Assembly: GCA_039029355.1 (NCBI GenBank)
Contig: JBCCGI010000012.1
Coordinates: 1 to 64,000, forward strand
DNA from: JBCCGI01 sp039029355
GTDB taxonomy: Bacteria; Planctomycetota; UBA1135; GCA-002686595
Length of the DNA stretch: 64,000 nucleotides
Reading direction: 5' to 3'
The position numbers were made by a program, and so were the translations under genes. How positions within the stretch are numbered: the first letter of the stretch is position 1; each line of letters begins with the position of its first letter. Under the pieces are notes generated by a model, which was given only the letters and a program-made list of their open reading frames with translations, was not told the origin of the DNA and did not search any database. Below, piece by piece: positions 9,100 to 17,457 of this stretch.

Positions 9100-10020
9100 C
9101 TAGCTCCGACGGGTCGCGGCCTGCCGTTCGAGCTCCTTCGCCGCGGCGTAGGTACCGACGTGGGCCGCCAGGGTCCCGTCGATCGGCTCGGCATAGCCGC
9201 CCCCCAGCGTCAGCACCGTGGGAAGTCCCGCGCCGACAAAGCGCGCCAGCACCCGCCGGTCGCGCTCGCGCAACCCCTCGAGCGAGAGCGAGAGCCGCCC
9301 GAGCCGGTCGGCGTCCAGCGGATCGACCCCGGCCTGCACCAAGACCGCGTCGGGCCGCGCGCCCTCGAGGCTCCGGTCGAGCGCGTCGTCGAGAGCCTCC
9401 AGATACTCCGTATCCGCGGTGCCGTCGGCCAGCGGAACGTCGAGGTCACTCGTCGCTTTGCGCGCCGGGAAGTTGCGCGCACCGTGCAGCGAGGTCGTAA
9501 ACGCCCGCGGCTCGTCGGCGAGCAGCGCCGCCGTGCCATCGCCCTGATGCACGTCGACGTCGAAGATCAGGACGCGCTCCAACCCCGCCTCGTCGAGCAA
9601 CCAACGCGCCGCGACCGCGAGGTCGTTGAACGCGCAGTAGCCCGCGCCAAAGTCGCGGTGGGCGTGATGCGTGCCCCCGGCGAGAGCCCCCGCCAAGCCA
9701 TCCTCGAGCGCCGCCCGCGCCGCCTGGAGCGTCCCTCCGACGCTCGCCCGCGCGCGCTCGGCGTAGGCGGGCGACCAGGGAAACCCGAGCCGACGCACCT
9801 CGTCCCGCGTGAGCGAACCGCCCAGCAGCGCGTCGACGTAGGCCGGATCGTGCACCGTGCGCAGCCGCTCGGCGGAGACCGGCTCGGCGGCGACGACCTC
9901 GTGAGGCGCGAGCACGCCGCGCGCGACGAGCAGCTCGCGCAGGGCCCGGTACTTGCCCATCGGAAAGCGGTGGCCCGCGGGGAGCTCGACGGCAAAGTGG
10001 TCGCTCGCGAAGGCGCGCAT
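9100..10020 (-). CDS. Histone deacetylase family amidohydrolase
   Basis: 306 aa, the usual size of bacterial HDAC-like enzymes (acetoin utilisation/acetylpolyamine amidohydrolase class). Zn-dependent hydrolysis of an acetyl amide is expected. The active-site landmarks are all there: H118-H119 in GGTHHAHRDFGAGYCAFND, D156-V-H158 in DVDVHQGDG (two zinc ligands), GVDPLDADRLG (third acidic ligand), and the late GGGY loop. No signal peptide, so cytoplasmic. It is transcribed away from the sulfatase gene across a 239-bp divergent region holding an 18-bp tandem repeat. The real substrate cannot be told from sequence. Confidence 0.92.
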   Translation of the reverse strand: MRAFASDHFAVELPAGHRFPMGKYRALRELLVARGVLAPHEVVAAEPVSAERLRTVHDPAYVDALLGGSLTRDEVRRLGFPWSPAYAERARASVGGTLQAARAALEDGLAGALAGGTHHAHRDFGAGYCAFNDLAVAARWLLDEAGLERVLIFDVDVHQGDGTAALLADEPRAFTTSLHGARNFPARKATSDLDVPLADGTADTEYLEALDDALDRSLEGARPDAVLVQAGVDPLDADRLGRLSLSLEGLRERDRRVLARFVGAGLPTVLTLGGGYAEPIDGTLAAHVGTYAAAKELERQAATRRS

Positions 10021-10059
10021 GCGGGGAGGATAGGGCCCGGGGCCGAGTGCTCAAGGTCT

Positions 10060-10126
10060 GGAGTCCTCGGGACGCTCGGAGTCGTTGGGACGCGCGGAGT
10101 CCTCGCGACGCGCGGAGTCGTTGGAG
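10060..10126. repeat. 18-bp tandem repeat, 3.7 copies, in a divergent promoter region
   Basis: Units at 10060-10077, 10078-10095, 10096-10113 and a partial one at 10114-10126 follow GGAGTCSTYGSGACGCKC. They lie between the deacetylase-like gene start (10020) and the sulfatase start (10260). Units 1 and 3, and 2 and 4, are most alike, giving a 36-bp higher-order pattern. Confidence 0.85.
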
Positions 10127-10259
10127 CAGCTGGCGGAGAGGCCGCCGGTGGAGGGCGCGACCCAATCTCTGCCCCCGAAGAAGCCGAGCAGCCCATAGCC
10201 CCCAGGGCTCCCGACTCCCCTCTCTCCGACTGCCCCGACGCCGGATACGATCGTCCGCG

Positions 10260-11711
10260 ATGTCGCCCACCGCTTCCGCCCTTCTCGCTCTCGCCGCGAT
10301 CTCCGCCCCCCACTTGCCGCTCGCCCCGGAGCTCATCGCCCAAGCTCCGCCAGCTCCCTCCCCCCCCGCGCCGCGCCCGGCGGACCCGCGCCCCAACTTC
10401 GTGCTGGTGCTGCTCGACGATGCGGGTTGGGGCGACTTCGCGTGCTATGGCAACTGGCACGTCCAGACGCCTCGTATCGACCGCATGGCAGCGGAGGGAA
10501 CGCTCTTCACGCGCTTCTACGTCAGCTCACCGGTCTGCTCGCCGAGCCGGGTCGCGCTCCTGACCGGTACCTACCCGGCACGCCTCGGGGTGCACGGCGT
10601 CTCGTGGGGCAGCGCCGAGGCCGGCATGGGCGACGAGCCGGCGGAGGCGAGCTGGCTCACACAGGTGTTGAAGGACGCCGGCTACCGCACCGGGCACTTC
10701 GGCAAGTGGCACCTGGGGCACCCCCAGCGAGGCCCGAAGCCGGAGACCTACGGCGTGGAGGACCACCGCACACTGGTCTCCTCCTCGCCCGGGTGGACGC
10801 AGCGCGACAACGCCTGGATCGCACACGGCGACGAGCACATCTTCGACGAGGCCCTACGCTTCCTCGACGAGAGCGACGGACGTCCGTTCTACCTCAACAT
10901 CTGGTCGCCAACCCCACACACGCCGATCGCGCCCAGCGAGGAGCAGATGAACGTCGGGCACTACCGAAACCGCAAGGCCAAGGGCCTCGACGGACCGCTC
11001 GAGCGCTTTCCAACGCCGATCCGCCAGTACGACGCCGCGCTCACCGAGCTCGACCGGCAGTTGGGACGGCTGCTCGACCGCCTCGACAAGCTCGGGCTGG
11101 CGGAGAGCACGCTCGTGCTCCTCACCAGCGACAACGGGCCGGAGAACCTCGTCCCCCGCCGCAACGCGAGCGTCGGACTCACCGGCCCGTTCCGCGGACG
11201 CAAGCGCAGCCTGTACGAGGGTGGAGTACGCGTGCCGTGCGTGGTCCGGTGGCCCGGCACGGTACCGGCGGGGCGCGTCAGCGACGGGGTCTTCGCGGCG
11301 GTCGACTGGATGCCGACGGTTTGTGCGCTTGCGGGCGCGGGGCTGCCCGAGGGGGGCGCACCGGACGGGCTGGACGTGGGCGAGCTGTTGCGGGGCGGCG
11401 AGGTGACGCGCTCGCGACCGCTGTTCTGGGAGTACCGCTTCGACCAGGGGGGCAGGATTCCGCTGAACCGCTCGCCGCTGCTGGCGGCGGGCGAGGAGCG
11501 GTGGAAGCTGCTGATGAACCCGGATGGGAGTCGGTTGGAGCTCTACGATCTGGCGGCGGATCCGATGGAGGTGGACAACGTGGCGCGGGAGCACCCGGAG
11601 GTGGTGGAGCGGCTGCGGGAGGAGTTGCTGGCGTTCCAGCGGGGGTTGCCGGAGGGGCCTCATGCGGAGGAGGCTGGGGGGATTGGGTATCGCGGGCCGC
11701 TGGTGAGGTAG
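10260..11711 (+). CDS. Exported sulfatase, Cys-type formylglycine enzyme
   Basis: 483 aa. Start ATG at 10260 gives a plausible export signal (residues 1-28) followed by a Pro/Ala linker. The sulfatase domain has metal-binding D53-D54 in LVLLDDAGWGDF and the formylglycine motif C93-S-P-S-R97, then TGTYPARLG. Cys at the first position needs an aerobic formylglycine-generating enzyme, which is not in this window. Further family marks are HFGKWHLG and the LTSDNGPE loop. It should cleave sulfate esters, probably from algal or mucin-like polysaccharides, as expected for planctomycetes; the exact substrate is unknown. Upstream 71 codons of open frame cover the tandem repeat and are not coding. Confidence 0.93.
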   Translation: MSPTASALLALAAISAPHLPLAPELIAQAPPAPSPPAPRPADPRPNFVLVLLDDAGWGDFACYGNWHVQTPRIDRMAAEGTLFTRFYVSSPVCSPSRVALLTGTYPARLGVHGVSWGSAEAGMGDEPAEASWLTQVLKDAGYRTGHFGKWHLGHPQRGPKPETYGVEDHRTLVSSSPGWTQRDNAWIAHGDEHIFDEALRFLDESDGRPFYLNIWSPTPHTPIAPSEEQMNVGHYRNRKAKGLDGPLERFPTPIRQYDAALTELDRQLGRLLDRLDKLGLAESTLVLLTSDNGPENLVPRRNASVGLTGPFRGRKRSLYEGGVRVPCVVRWPGTVPAGRVSDGVFAAVDWMPTVCALAGAGLPEGGAPDGLDVGELLRGGEVTRSRPLFWEYRFDQGGRIPLNRSPLLAAGEERWKLLMNPDGSRLELYDLAADPMEVDNVAREHPEVVERLREELLAFQRGLPEGPHAEEAGGIGYRGPLVR

Positions 11712-11907
11712 TGGGGCTGGGTGGCTCGGTGGCTGGCTCGTGGTTTGGTGGTTTGGTGGATGGCTGTTCGTTGCTTGGGGCAAGCTCGCGACCCGTGCGT
11801 TAGCCGAGTTCCTTGGGTGGCGACTCGGCGACTTCGCCTTTCGCCGACAGTGTTCCAGCCGTCGCATCGGCGGCGCTCGCGGGTCCAGAGTCGCCTCGCG
11901 CCCACGC

Positions 11908-12694
11908 CGCCCCCCCTACGCCAAACGCTGTGAATCGGCGCGGATCAAGCCCGCCGCTCGCCACCCTGGATCTTCGCCCAATCGAGTCGCTTGACTCGGC
12001 GTAGATCGAGCTCGCGCGCCGCTCATCGCCCGGCTCCAAGGCCGTCGGGCGAAATCCGAGCCCCAGAGCCCGCCTCGATCTCCGCCGAATCGAGTCGTTT
12101 GAATGGGCGAAGATCACGGCTTCGCGCGCGGCGTCGATCTCGGCTCAATCAAGCTGCTTGATTCGGCACAGATCGCGGCACTGCACTCCGGTGCAGCTCC
12201 CCACGATCAAACGCCCGATTCGGCAAATCCCGAGCCGCCGGCCACAGACGAGAATCCCGCCGACTCGGTTGTCCGGGCTGGGCATCGGGCGCCGTACACG
12301 TGCAATCGCACCCGGCCGACCGGGTTGCGTGAAGCGGCCAAAACCGACGCCAAACGTTCCGCATTGACGCCTCCCCAAACGAACGTCCGCTTCGATCGCG
12401 GCCAGAGCCACAACTCGGCGCGAACTTCGCTCAATCAAGCCGCATGATTCGGCGGAGATCACGGGTTCGCGCGCCCGACGATCTTGGCCGAATCGAGCTG
12501 GTTGAATCGGCGGAGATTCAAGAGCCCGGCTCCGCGCCTCCGCCCACCGATCAAACGTCCGACTCGATCCGACGCTGTCGACGGCCACTCGCCCCGATCT
12601 TCGCCGAATCAAACCCGTTCGAATCGGCGGAGGTCGTCGCCCGGCGGGTCGGTCGATCTTCGCCGCATCGGGCAGCCTAGAATGAGCCGAGATC
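11908..12694. repeat. Degenerate array of ~39-bp palindromes bounded by GATC, period ~58 bp
   Basis: Seven good copies occur at 11969-12007, 12077-12115, 12136-12174, 12422-12460, 12480-12518, 12596-12635 and 12655-12694. Each is a 15-nt left arm like GATCTTCGCCGAATC, a 9-10 nt loop, and a 15-nt right arm like GATTCGGCGGAGATC. Mismatches are mostly compensated or wobble-type. Adjacent copies start 58-59 bp apart (12077/12136, 12422/12480, 12596/12655); other gaps are near 108, 116 and 286 bp, close to multiples of it. Half-copies are visible near 11908-11946, 12205-12229, 12549-12575 and 12722-12760. The spacers after the second and fourth copies resemble each other (ACGG.TTCGCGCGC). The whole intergenic stretch 11712-12895 has no gene I can support; its first 90 bases are a simple GGTGG/TTTGG-rich run. 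Confidence 0.85.
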
Positions 12695-12831
12695 GGGGGG
12701 CCACTCGGCACCAACGAATCCGCACTCCGAATGCCGGCGAATCGCCGAAATCGGGAGATCCCCGATCGCGCCTCCTCGCCGAGCCAGGGTCACTCAGAAC
12801 AGGCACGAACCGCCGTACGGAGCAAGAACAA

Positions 12832-12847
12832 GCAACCACAGGGTTGC
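12832..12847. promoter_or_regulatory. Operator-like dyad 1 upstream of SRPBCC-arsR
   Basis: GCAACCACAGGGTTGC: perfect 6-bp arms around 4 bases. A second, closely similar dyad lies 46 bp downstream. Likely bound by the ArsR-type regulator encoded at 13347-13691 (inference). Confidence 0.5.
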
Positions 12848-12877
12848 GCTTTGAGAGAAAGCACGCCACCCTGTCAC

Positions 12878-12893
12878 GCAACCAAAGAGTTGC
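12878..12893. promoter_or_regulatory. Operator-like dyad 2 overlapping the ribosome-binding region
   Basis: GCAACCAAAGAGTTGC: 5-bp perfect arms (GCAAC/GTTGC), same length and same arm sequence as dyad 1. It ends 2 bases before the ATG at 12896, so binding would block transcription, or translation start if the RNA folds. Confidence 0.5.
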
Positions 12894-12895
12894 AC

Positions 12896-13354
12896 ATGAA
12901 CACCACCAACACCGACCGCATCGAGAAACAAATCACCCTCAACGCCCCCCGCTCGCGCGTCTGGCGTGCGCTCACCGACGCGACCGAGTTCGGTCGTTGG
13001 TTCGGGGTTCGGCTCGAAGGGGAGTTTGCCGTCGGCGAGAAGATCCGCGGGCCGGTCACGACGCCTGGCTACGAGCATCTCGTACTCGAGGCTTGGGTGG
13101 AGCGGATCGAGCCGGAGCACACCTTCGCCTTCCGTTGGCATCCCCATGCGCAGGATCCCGAGCGCGACTACACCGGGGAGCCCACCACGCTGGTCGAGTT
13201 CGTGCTCGAAGACGAGGGCAGCGGGACTCGGCTCACGCTGACCGAGTCGGGGTTCGACGCGCTGCCCGACGGGGTTCGGCGTGAGTCGTTCTTGCGCAAC
13301 GAGGGTGGCTGGGTACTGCAGATGGACAACATCCGGGAACACGTCGATGGCTAG
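12896..13354 (+). CDS. SRPBCC (AHSA1/START-like) protein
   Basis: 152 aa, typical family length. Start ATG at 12896 is fixed by the family N-terminus (DRIEKQITLNAPRSRVWRAL). The AHSA1-like pattern continues with FGRWFGV, GEFAVGEKIRG, RIEPEHTFAFRWHP, TTLVEFVLEDEGSGTRLTLT and the C-terminal NEGGWVLQMDNIREHV. Such proteins form a helix-grip pocket for hydrophobic ligands. Its stop overlaps the next gene by 8 bases (ATGGCTAG), so translation is coupled to the ArsR regulator. This SRPBCC-ArsR pair is common in soil and planctomycete genomes. The ligand is unknown. Confidence 0.9.
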   Translation: MNTTNTDRIEKQITLNAPRSRVWRALTDATEFGRWFGVRLEGEFAVGEKIRGPVTTPGYEHLVLEAWVERIEPEHTFAFRWHPHAQDPERDYTGEPTTLVEFVLEDEGSGTRLTLTESGFDALPDGVRRESFLRNEGGWVLQMDNIREHVDG

Positions 13355-13691
13355 CTCGTTCTCCGCGGCGCGTGCGCGTGCGGCGGCTCCGCTCTTTGCG
13401 GCGCTCGGGGATCCGACGCGGCTGGCGCTCGTGGCGCGGCTTTCGCGTGGAGGGCCGGAGTCGATCGGGAACCTGAGCGAGGGTGCGGGGGTGTCGCGGC
13501 AGGCGGTAGCCAAGCATCTGCGCGTGTTGTCGGATGCGGGGTTGGTCCGAGGGGCGCGGGATGGTCGGAGGCGGGTCTTTCGGTTGCTGCCTCGGCGGTT
13601 GGCGGATGCGCGGGGGCATCTGGAACGGATCGATGCGCAGTGGGATGAGGCCTTGTCGCGGCTCAAGGACTTCGTCGAAGAGGGCGATTGA
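13347..13691 (+). CDS. ArsR-family winged-helix transcriptional regulator
   Basis: 114 aa. Start ATG at 13347 overlaps the SRPBCC stop. The winged helix covers about residues 10-85: LFAALGDPTRLALVARL, then recognition-helix region SEGAGVSRQAVAKHLRVLSDAG, then the wing LVRGARDGRRRVFRL. No metal-binding ELCVCDL motif is present, so it is not an arsenic or metal sensor of the classic kind; it belongs to the subgroup paired with SRPBCC proteins. Autoregulation through the dyads at 12832 and 12878 is likely (inference). Confidence 0.92.
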   Translation: MASSFSAARARAAAPLFAALGDPTRLALVARLSRGGPESIGNLSEGAGVSRQAVAKHLRVLSDAGLVRGARDGRRRVFRLLPRRLADARGHLERIDAQWDEALSRLKDFVEEGD

Positions 13692-13851
13692 GGCGCGGGG
13701 CAGACGGCTGCGGGTCGAGCTCTCTAGGAGTCGGCCCGGGTTGCTCGCGCTTCGCGAGGCGGTGAGCATCGAGCGATCCAGGAGCCCTGCCCCCCCGGGG
13801 TGGGATGCCCTTGGAGACGCCGAGGCGACGCAGAGCTGAACTCCCGAGCAG

Positions 13852-13896
13852 CCGCATCGCCGGTCACCGCATCGCGGATCGCCGCATCGCGGGTCG
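13852..13896. repeat. 15-bp tandem repeat, 3 copies
   Basis: Units at 13852-13866, 13867-13881 and 13882-13896 follow CCGCATCGCSGRTCR. The repeat lies in the 223-bp gap between the convergent ArsR gene and the helical-repeat gene; nothing else recognisable is in that gap. Confidence 0.8.
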
Positions 13897-13914
13897 CGAG
13901 ACTCGGGCTAGCCC

Positions 13915-14454
13915 CTAGGCGCCACCAGAGCCAGCTCCGCCCCCCCACCCCGCCTCACGCTGGATGTTCCGCGCCCGCGCGCGCACCGAGGCGGCCGCGT
14001 CGCGCGAGGCGCGGTCCACCGACAGGCGCGCCTCGGTGTGGTACTCGCGATGCTGCAATCCGAGCCGGTGTAGACCGTCTACCGCCCAGGCGCGAATCAG
14101 CTTGTGGTCGCCGGCGGCGCCGTTGCGCAGGAAGCGCGCCAGCTGCTCGGCGTTGCGGCGCGGAACGTCGAGGTGGCCGATCAGCTGGCAGAGATGCAGG
14201 CGCGCGTCCGCGGTCGGCACTCGCTCGAGCGCGCGGAGGAGCGCTGCGGTCTGGGGGCGCGTCAGCTCGGCTCCGCGTTCGAGGTAGGCCTTGAGGAGCC
14301 AGGTGGCGGCGATCGACGCGCGCGGGTCGGCGGAGCCGTGCACCAGCTCGTCGAGCCAGGGCTCCGAGGGAGGAGCTGCGGCGAAGGGCGCGAGCCCCGG
14401 TACGCCTTCGCGCTCGAAGGCGTCGGCCAGAGAGGCGAGGGAGCGCGGGGCCAA
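13915..14454 (-). CDS. Small helical-repeat (HEAT-like) protein
   Basis: 179 aa with a TTG start at 14454, eight bases after the peptidase gene stop; no in-frame ATG is available. The body is all-helical with repeating pairs (ASIAATWLLKAYLERG, PQTAALLRALERVP, ARLHLCQLIGHLDVP, HKLIRAWAVDGLHRL), like HEAT repeats. No catalytic motif and no signal peptide. The C-terminus is a low-complexity Gly/Ala tail. It is probably cotranscribed with the S9 peptidase. Function unknown. Confidence 0.65.
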   Translation of the reverse strand: MAPRSLASLADAFEREGVPGLAPFAAAPPSEPWLDELVHGSADPRASIAATWLLKAYLERGAELTRPQTAALLRALERVPTADARLHLCQLIGHLDVPRRNAEQLARFLRNGAAGDHKLIRAWAVDGLHRLGLQHREYHTEARLSVDRASRDAAASVRARARNIQREAGWGGGAGSGGA

Positions 14455-14461
14455 GGGCCGG

Positions 14462-17314
14462 CTACTCGCCGCGGTAGGGCACGCCCTGGGTCATCCAGGC
14501 CGGGGCCGGTGCGCCGCGCAGGTGGTGATCGAAGAACTCCTTCATCTTGATCGAGTAGTCGAGCTTGTTCGCGTAGCGCTTGAGGTGGTGCGGCTCGCCG
14601 CGGTACTGGAGGAACACGCAGTCCTTGCCGAGGCGGCGGCAGGCGAGGTAGAGCTCGACGCCTTGGGTCCACGGCACCGCTCCGTCGTCGTCGCCGAACT
14701 GGATGAGGAGCGGCGTTTCGATGCGGTCGGCGAAGAAGACCGGGGAGTTCTCGATGTAGAGGTCGCGTGCCTCCCACAGCGACGCGCCGATGCGGCTTTG
14801 GCTCTTCTCGTACTGAAACTGGCGCGCGAGGCCGGTGCCGTAGCGCAGGCCGCCGTAGGCGCTGGTCATGTTCGAGACCGGAGCGCCGGCCACGGCGGCG
14901 GCGAAGGCGTCGGTTTGGGTGATGACGAAGGCGGCCTGGTAGCCGCTCCAGGAGTGGCCGTGTAGGCCGATCGCATCGGGGTCGGCGATGCCGCGGTCGA
15001 TCAGCTCCTGGATTCCCGGGACGAGGCACTTGGTGGCCGAGAAGCCGGGGCTGCCGACCTCGAAGCGCACGTCGGGGAGGAAGATCGCGTAGCCGTCGGA
15101 GGCGTAGAGCGGGAAGCTCGGCCGGTGGTTGATCACCGGGTCGTTGAACTCGTTAAGGCGCTGGGAATAGAAGCGATAGAAATAGACCAGCACCGGGTAA
15201 CGCTGGCCCTCGACGTAGTTGCCCGGCTTGATCAGCACGCCCTGCAGGGGCACGCCGTCGAGGCTGCGCCACTCGATCAGCTCGGCCGATCCCCAGGCGA
15301 TGCCGTCGCGTTGGGCGTCGGCGTCGCTCAGACGCACCGGGTCCGACTCGAAGTCGGTCACCCACAGGTCGGGGTACTCGTCGTAGCGCTCGCGCGTCAC
15401 CAGCGCGCGCGGCGAGTCCTCGGCCTGGGCCACGAGCTCCAGGCGGTGCGCGCCCGTGCCGTAGATCGGGCGCACGCCCGGTTCGCCGAGGCGGCCGGCG
15501 ACGAAGGTGTCGTGCTTCTCGAGGTCGTGGTAGGCGCTGAGGAGCAGCTCGGCCCCGGGGGGTAGGTGGTCGACGTCGGGGTCGCGGTCGAGCACGCGGT
15601 GGATCACGCGCTCGTCGCGACCGTCGGTGAGGCGCAGCGGAGCGCGGGCGGCGGTGAAGACCTGCCACACGTCGTACTTGTCGTAGACGAGGAACGCGCT
15701 GTCGTCGTCGAGCCATTCGCCCTGGCCGTAGCCGGGCGGGTCGCTGGGGTAGTCGTGGTCCTCGTTCGCGAACGGCACGCCCAGCTCGCGCGTGACGTTG
15801 CGTGTCGAGCCGCTTCGGTCGTCGTACAGGTGCCAGTCGCCGTCGCGGTAGAAGCTCGCGAAGCGTCCGCTCGGACTGAGGCGTGCGCGTCCCTGCATGC
15901 GCCGGCTGACGAGCGTCGGTTCGCCGGTCGCGAGGTCGATTCGATACAGGTCGGCGTAGGTGCCGTCCCAGGTCACCTCGCGCCGGTAGGGCACGTCCGA
16001 GCGCCCGAGCACCGCCGCGGGCGCGTCGAGGGCGTAGATCTCGGGCAGGTCTTCGCCGGCCAGCTGCACCAGCTCGCCCGTGTCCAGGTGCGCGACGGCG
16101 AGGTAGACGCGGTCCTTCTCCGACTCTTCCCAGCGCTTCTTCTGGTTCGAGTTGATCCACGGGTCGTTCCAGTGCCACACGTCGACGCCGCGGTCGGACA
16201 GGATCTCCTCGACGTCATACGGATCGAACGGCGCCTCGTCGTCCCCTTCGTCGGGCTCCTCGTCTTCGTCGCGCGGAGCGAAGCCCAGGAACAACCGCTG
16301 GCCGTCGGCCGAGAAGGCCAGCCGGTTCTCGGCCGGCAGCGCGAAGCCCGCGGGCGCGTCGTCATCGGCGGCGAGCGGCCGTGCCTCGCCCGCGCCGTCC
16401 CAGGTCCACACCTCGGCGCGCACCGGTTCGCCGTCCTCGGGGTCGAAGTCCGCGGCGATGAAGGCGAGGCGCGTGCGGTCCTCGGCCCAGGTCGCGTGCG
16501 AGTAGACCGCCAGGCCGCGCGCGTGCAGCGCCGCGTCGGGCGCGTCGCCCCCGAGCCGCGCCGCGAAGAGCCCGTTGCCCTCGCCGGCGGGCGCCGAGAC
16601 CGCGTAGATCAGCGTCGAGGAGGGGTCGTCGAACGAGAACGAGCGCACGTGCTCGATCACCCGCTCCTCGCCGGTCGCCAGCTCGCGCAGGTGCAGGTCG
16701 GTGCCGAGCTCGGGCTCTTTCGGCTCGGGCTCAGGCTCCTCGTCGCCCGCTCCCTCCTCCGCGGCGGCCTCTTCGGGCGCTTCCGCTTCAGGTGCTTCCG
16801 CCTCGCCCTCCGCGTCCTCGGCCTCGTCCTCGTCGCTCGCGTGCCGGCGGTAGGCAAGCCAGCGCCCGTCATCGGAGAGCGCGAAGGACTCGACGCGCTC
16901 GATGCGCTCCGCGTCACCGGTCGCGAGGGCGACGACCGCCAGTCCCGGCTTCGGCTTGTCCTTGGAGCCCTTGCCGTCCTTGTCGGCCGCGACGCGCTCC
17001 TCGAGCGAAGGCTCGATGCGAGCCACCCCGAAGGACCCGTTCGGCGTCACCCGCGGGGCGCGCCCGCGCTCGACGCGATGCTCGGAGGCCCCGTCGACTT
17101 CGCGGAACACCGCCACGGCGTCGCCGCGGTCGGGCATGCGGGCATAGGCGATCCACGTGCCCGCGTCGTTGATCGACGCCTCGCGGATCCGCTCGAAGCG
17201 CATCAGGTCTTCGAACGCGAGCGCGCGGCCCGAGTCGTCGCGGATGGCGGGGACCGCGGCGATGCAGCCGGCGGCGAGCAGGGTCGAGAGGAGGCTGGAA
17301 GCGACGGGGTTCAT
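14462..17314 (-). CDS. Exported S9-family peptidase (prolyl oligopeptidase superfamily)
   Basis: 950 aa. A short signal peptide precedes a long N-terminal beta-propeller (about 35-640) containing an Ala/Glu-rich insert at about 165-200. The alpha/beta-hydrolase domain follows. The catalytic triad can be placed as S788 in HGHSWSGYQ, D877 in QFGDDDGAVP and H909 or H910 in GEPHHLK, an S9C-like arrangement. It probably trims oligopeptides in the periplasm. It begins 143 bases after the EF-hand lipoprotein gene and runs directly into the helical-repeat gene, 8 bases apart. Peptide specificity cannot be told. Confidence 0.9.
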   Translation of the reverse strand: MNPVASSLLSTLLAAGCIAAVPAIRDDSGRALAFEDLMRFERIREASINDAGTWIAYARMPDRGDAVAVFREVDGASEHRVERGRAPRVTPNGSFGVARIEPSLEERVAADKDGKGSKDKPKPGLAVVALATGDAERIERVESFALSDDGRWLAYRRHASDEDEAEDAEGEAEAPEAEAPEEAAAEEGAGDEEPEPEPKEPELGTDLHLRELATGEERVIEHVRSFSFDDPSSTLIYAVSAPAGEGNGLFAARLGGDAPDAALHARGLAVYSHATWAEDRTRLAFIAADFDPEDGEPVRAEVWTWDGAGEARPLAADDDAPAGFALPAENRLAFSADGQRLFLGFAPRDEDEEPDEGDDEAPFDPYDVEEILSDRGVDVWHWNDPWINSNQKKRWEESEKDRVYLAVAHLDTGELVQLAGEDLPEIYALDAPAAVLGRSDVPYRREVTWDGTYADLYRIDLATGEPTLVSRRMQGRARLSPSGRFASFYRDGDWHLYDDRSGSTRNVTRELGVPFANEDHDYPSDPPGYGQGEWLDDDSAFLVYDKYDVWQVFTAARAPLRLTDGRDERVIHRVLDRDPDVDHLPPGAELLLSAYHDLEKHDTFVAGRLGEPGVRPIYGTGAHRLELVAQAEDSPRALVTRERYDEYPDLWVTDFESDPVRLSDADAQRDGIAWGSAELIEWRSLDGVPLQGVLIKPGNYVEGQRYPVLVYFYRFYSQRLNEFNDPVINHRPSFPLYASDGYAIFLPDVRFEVGSPGFSATKCLVPGIQELIDRGIADPDAIGLHGHSWSGYQAAFVITQTDAFAAAVAGAPVSNMTSAYGGLRYGTGLARQFQYEKSQSRIGASLWEARDLYIENSPVFFADRIETPLLIQFGDDDGAVPWTQGVELYLACRRLGKDCVFLQYRGEPHHLKRYANKLDYSIKMKEFFDHHLRGAPAPAWMTQGVPYRGE

Positions 17315-17457
17315 GCCGCAGAGCCTAGCGCGAAGCTCGCCGGCGACCAGCGCCGCCCGCGCGCGCGGCGGCCGGCCGCGCGAATCGGGGGAAGGGCCCG
17401 CGACCGGGCCGGGGACGCCAGCGCCCCCGGCCCGCCGCGGCTGCGGGGCCGGTCCGT

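Noticed and set aside
6988..10563. Very long open frame (over 1,100 codons) on the plus strand
   Set aside because: It is antisense to the PQQ-propeller and deacetylase genes, which have clear domains; long antisense frames are expected at this GC content.
11908..12694. CRISPR-like array
   Set aside because: Repeats differ from one another more than the spacers do, spacers are only about 19-20 bp and alike, and no cas gene is nearby.
11712..12895. Open frames of 70-190 codons across the palindrome region
   Set aside because: They start and stop at the repeat units, give Arg/Ser-rich low-complexity proteins in several frames at once, and have no ribosome-binding site or family motif.
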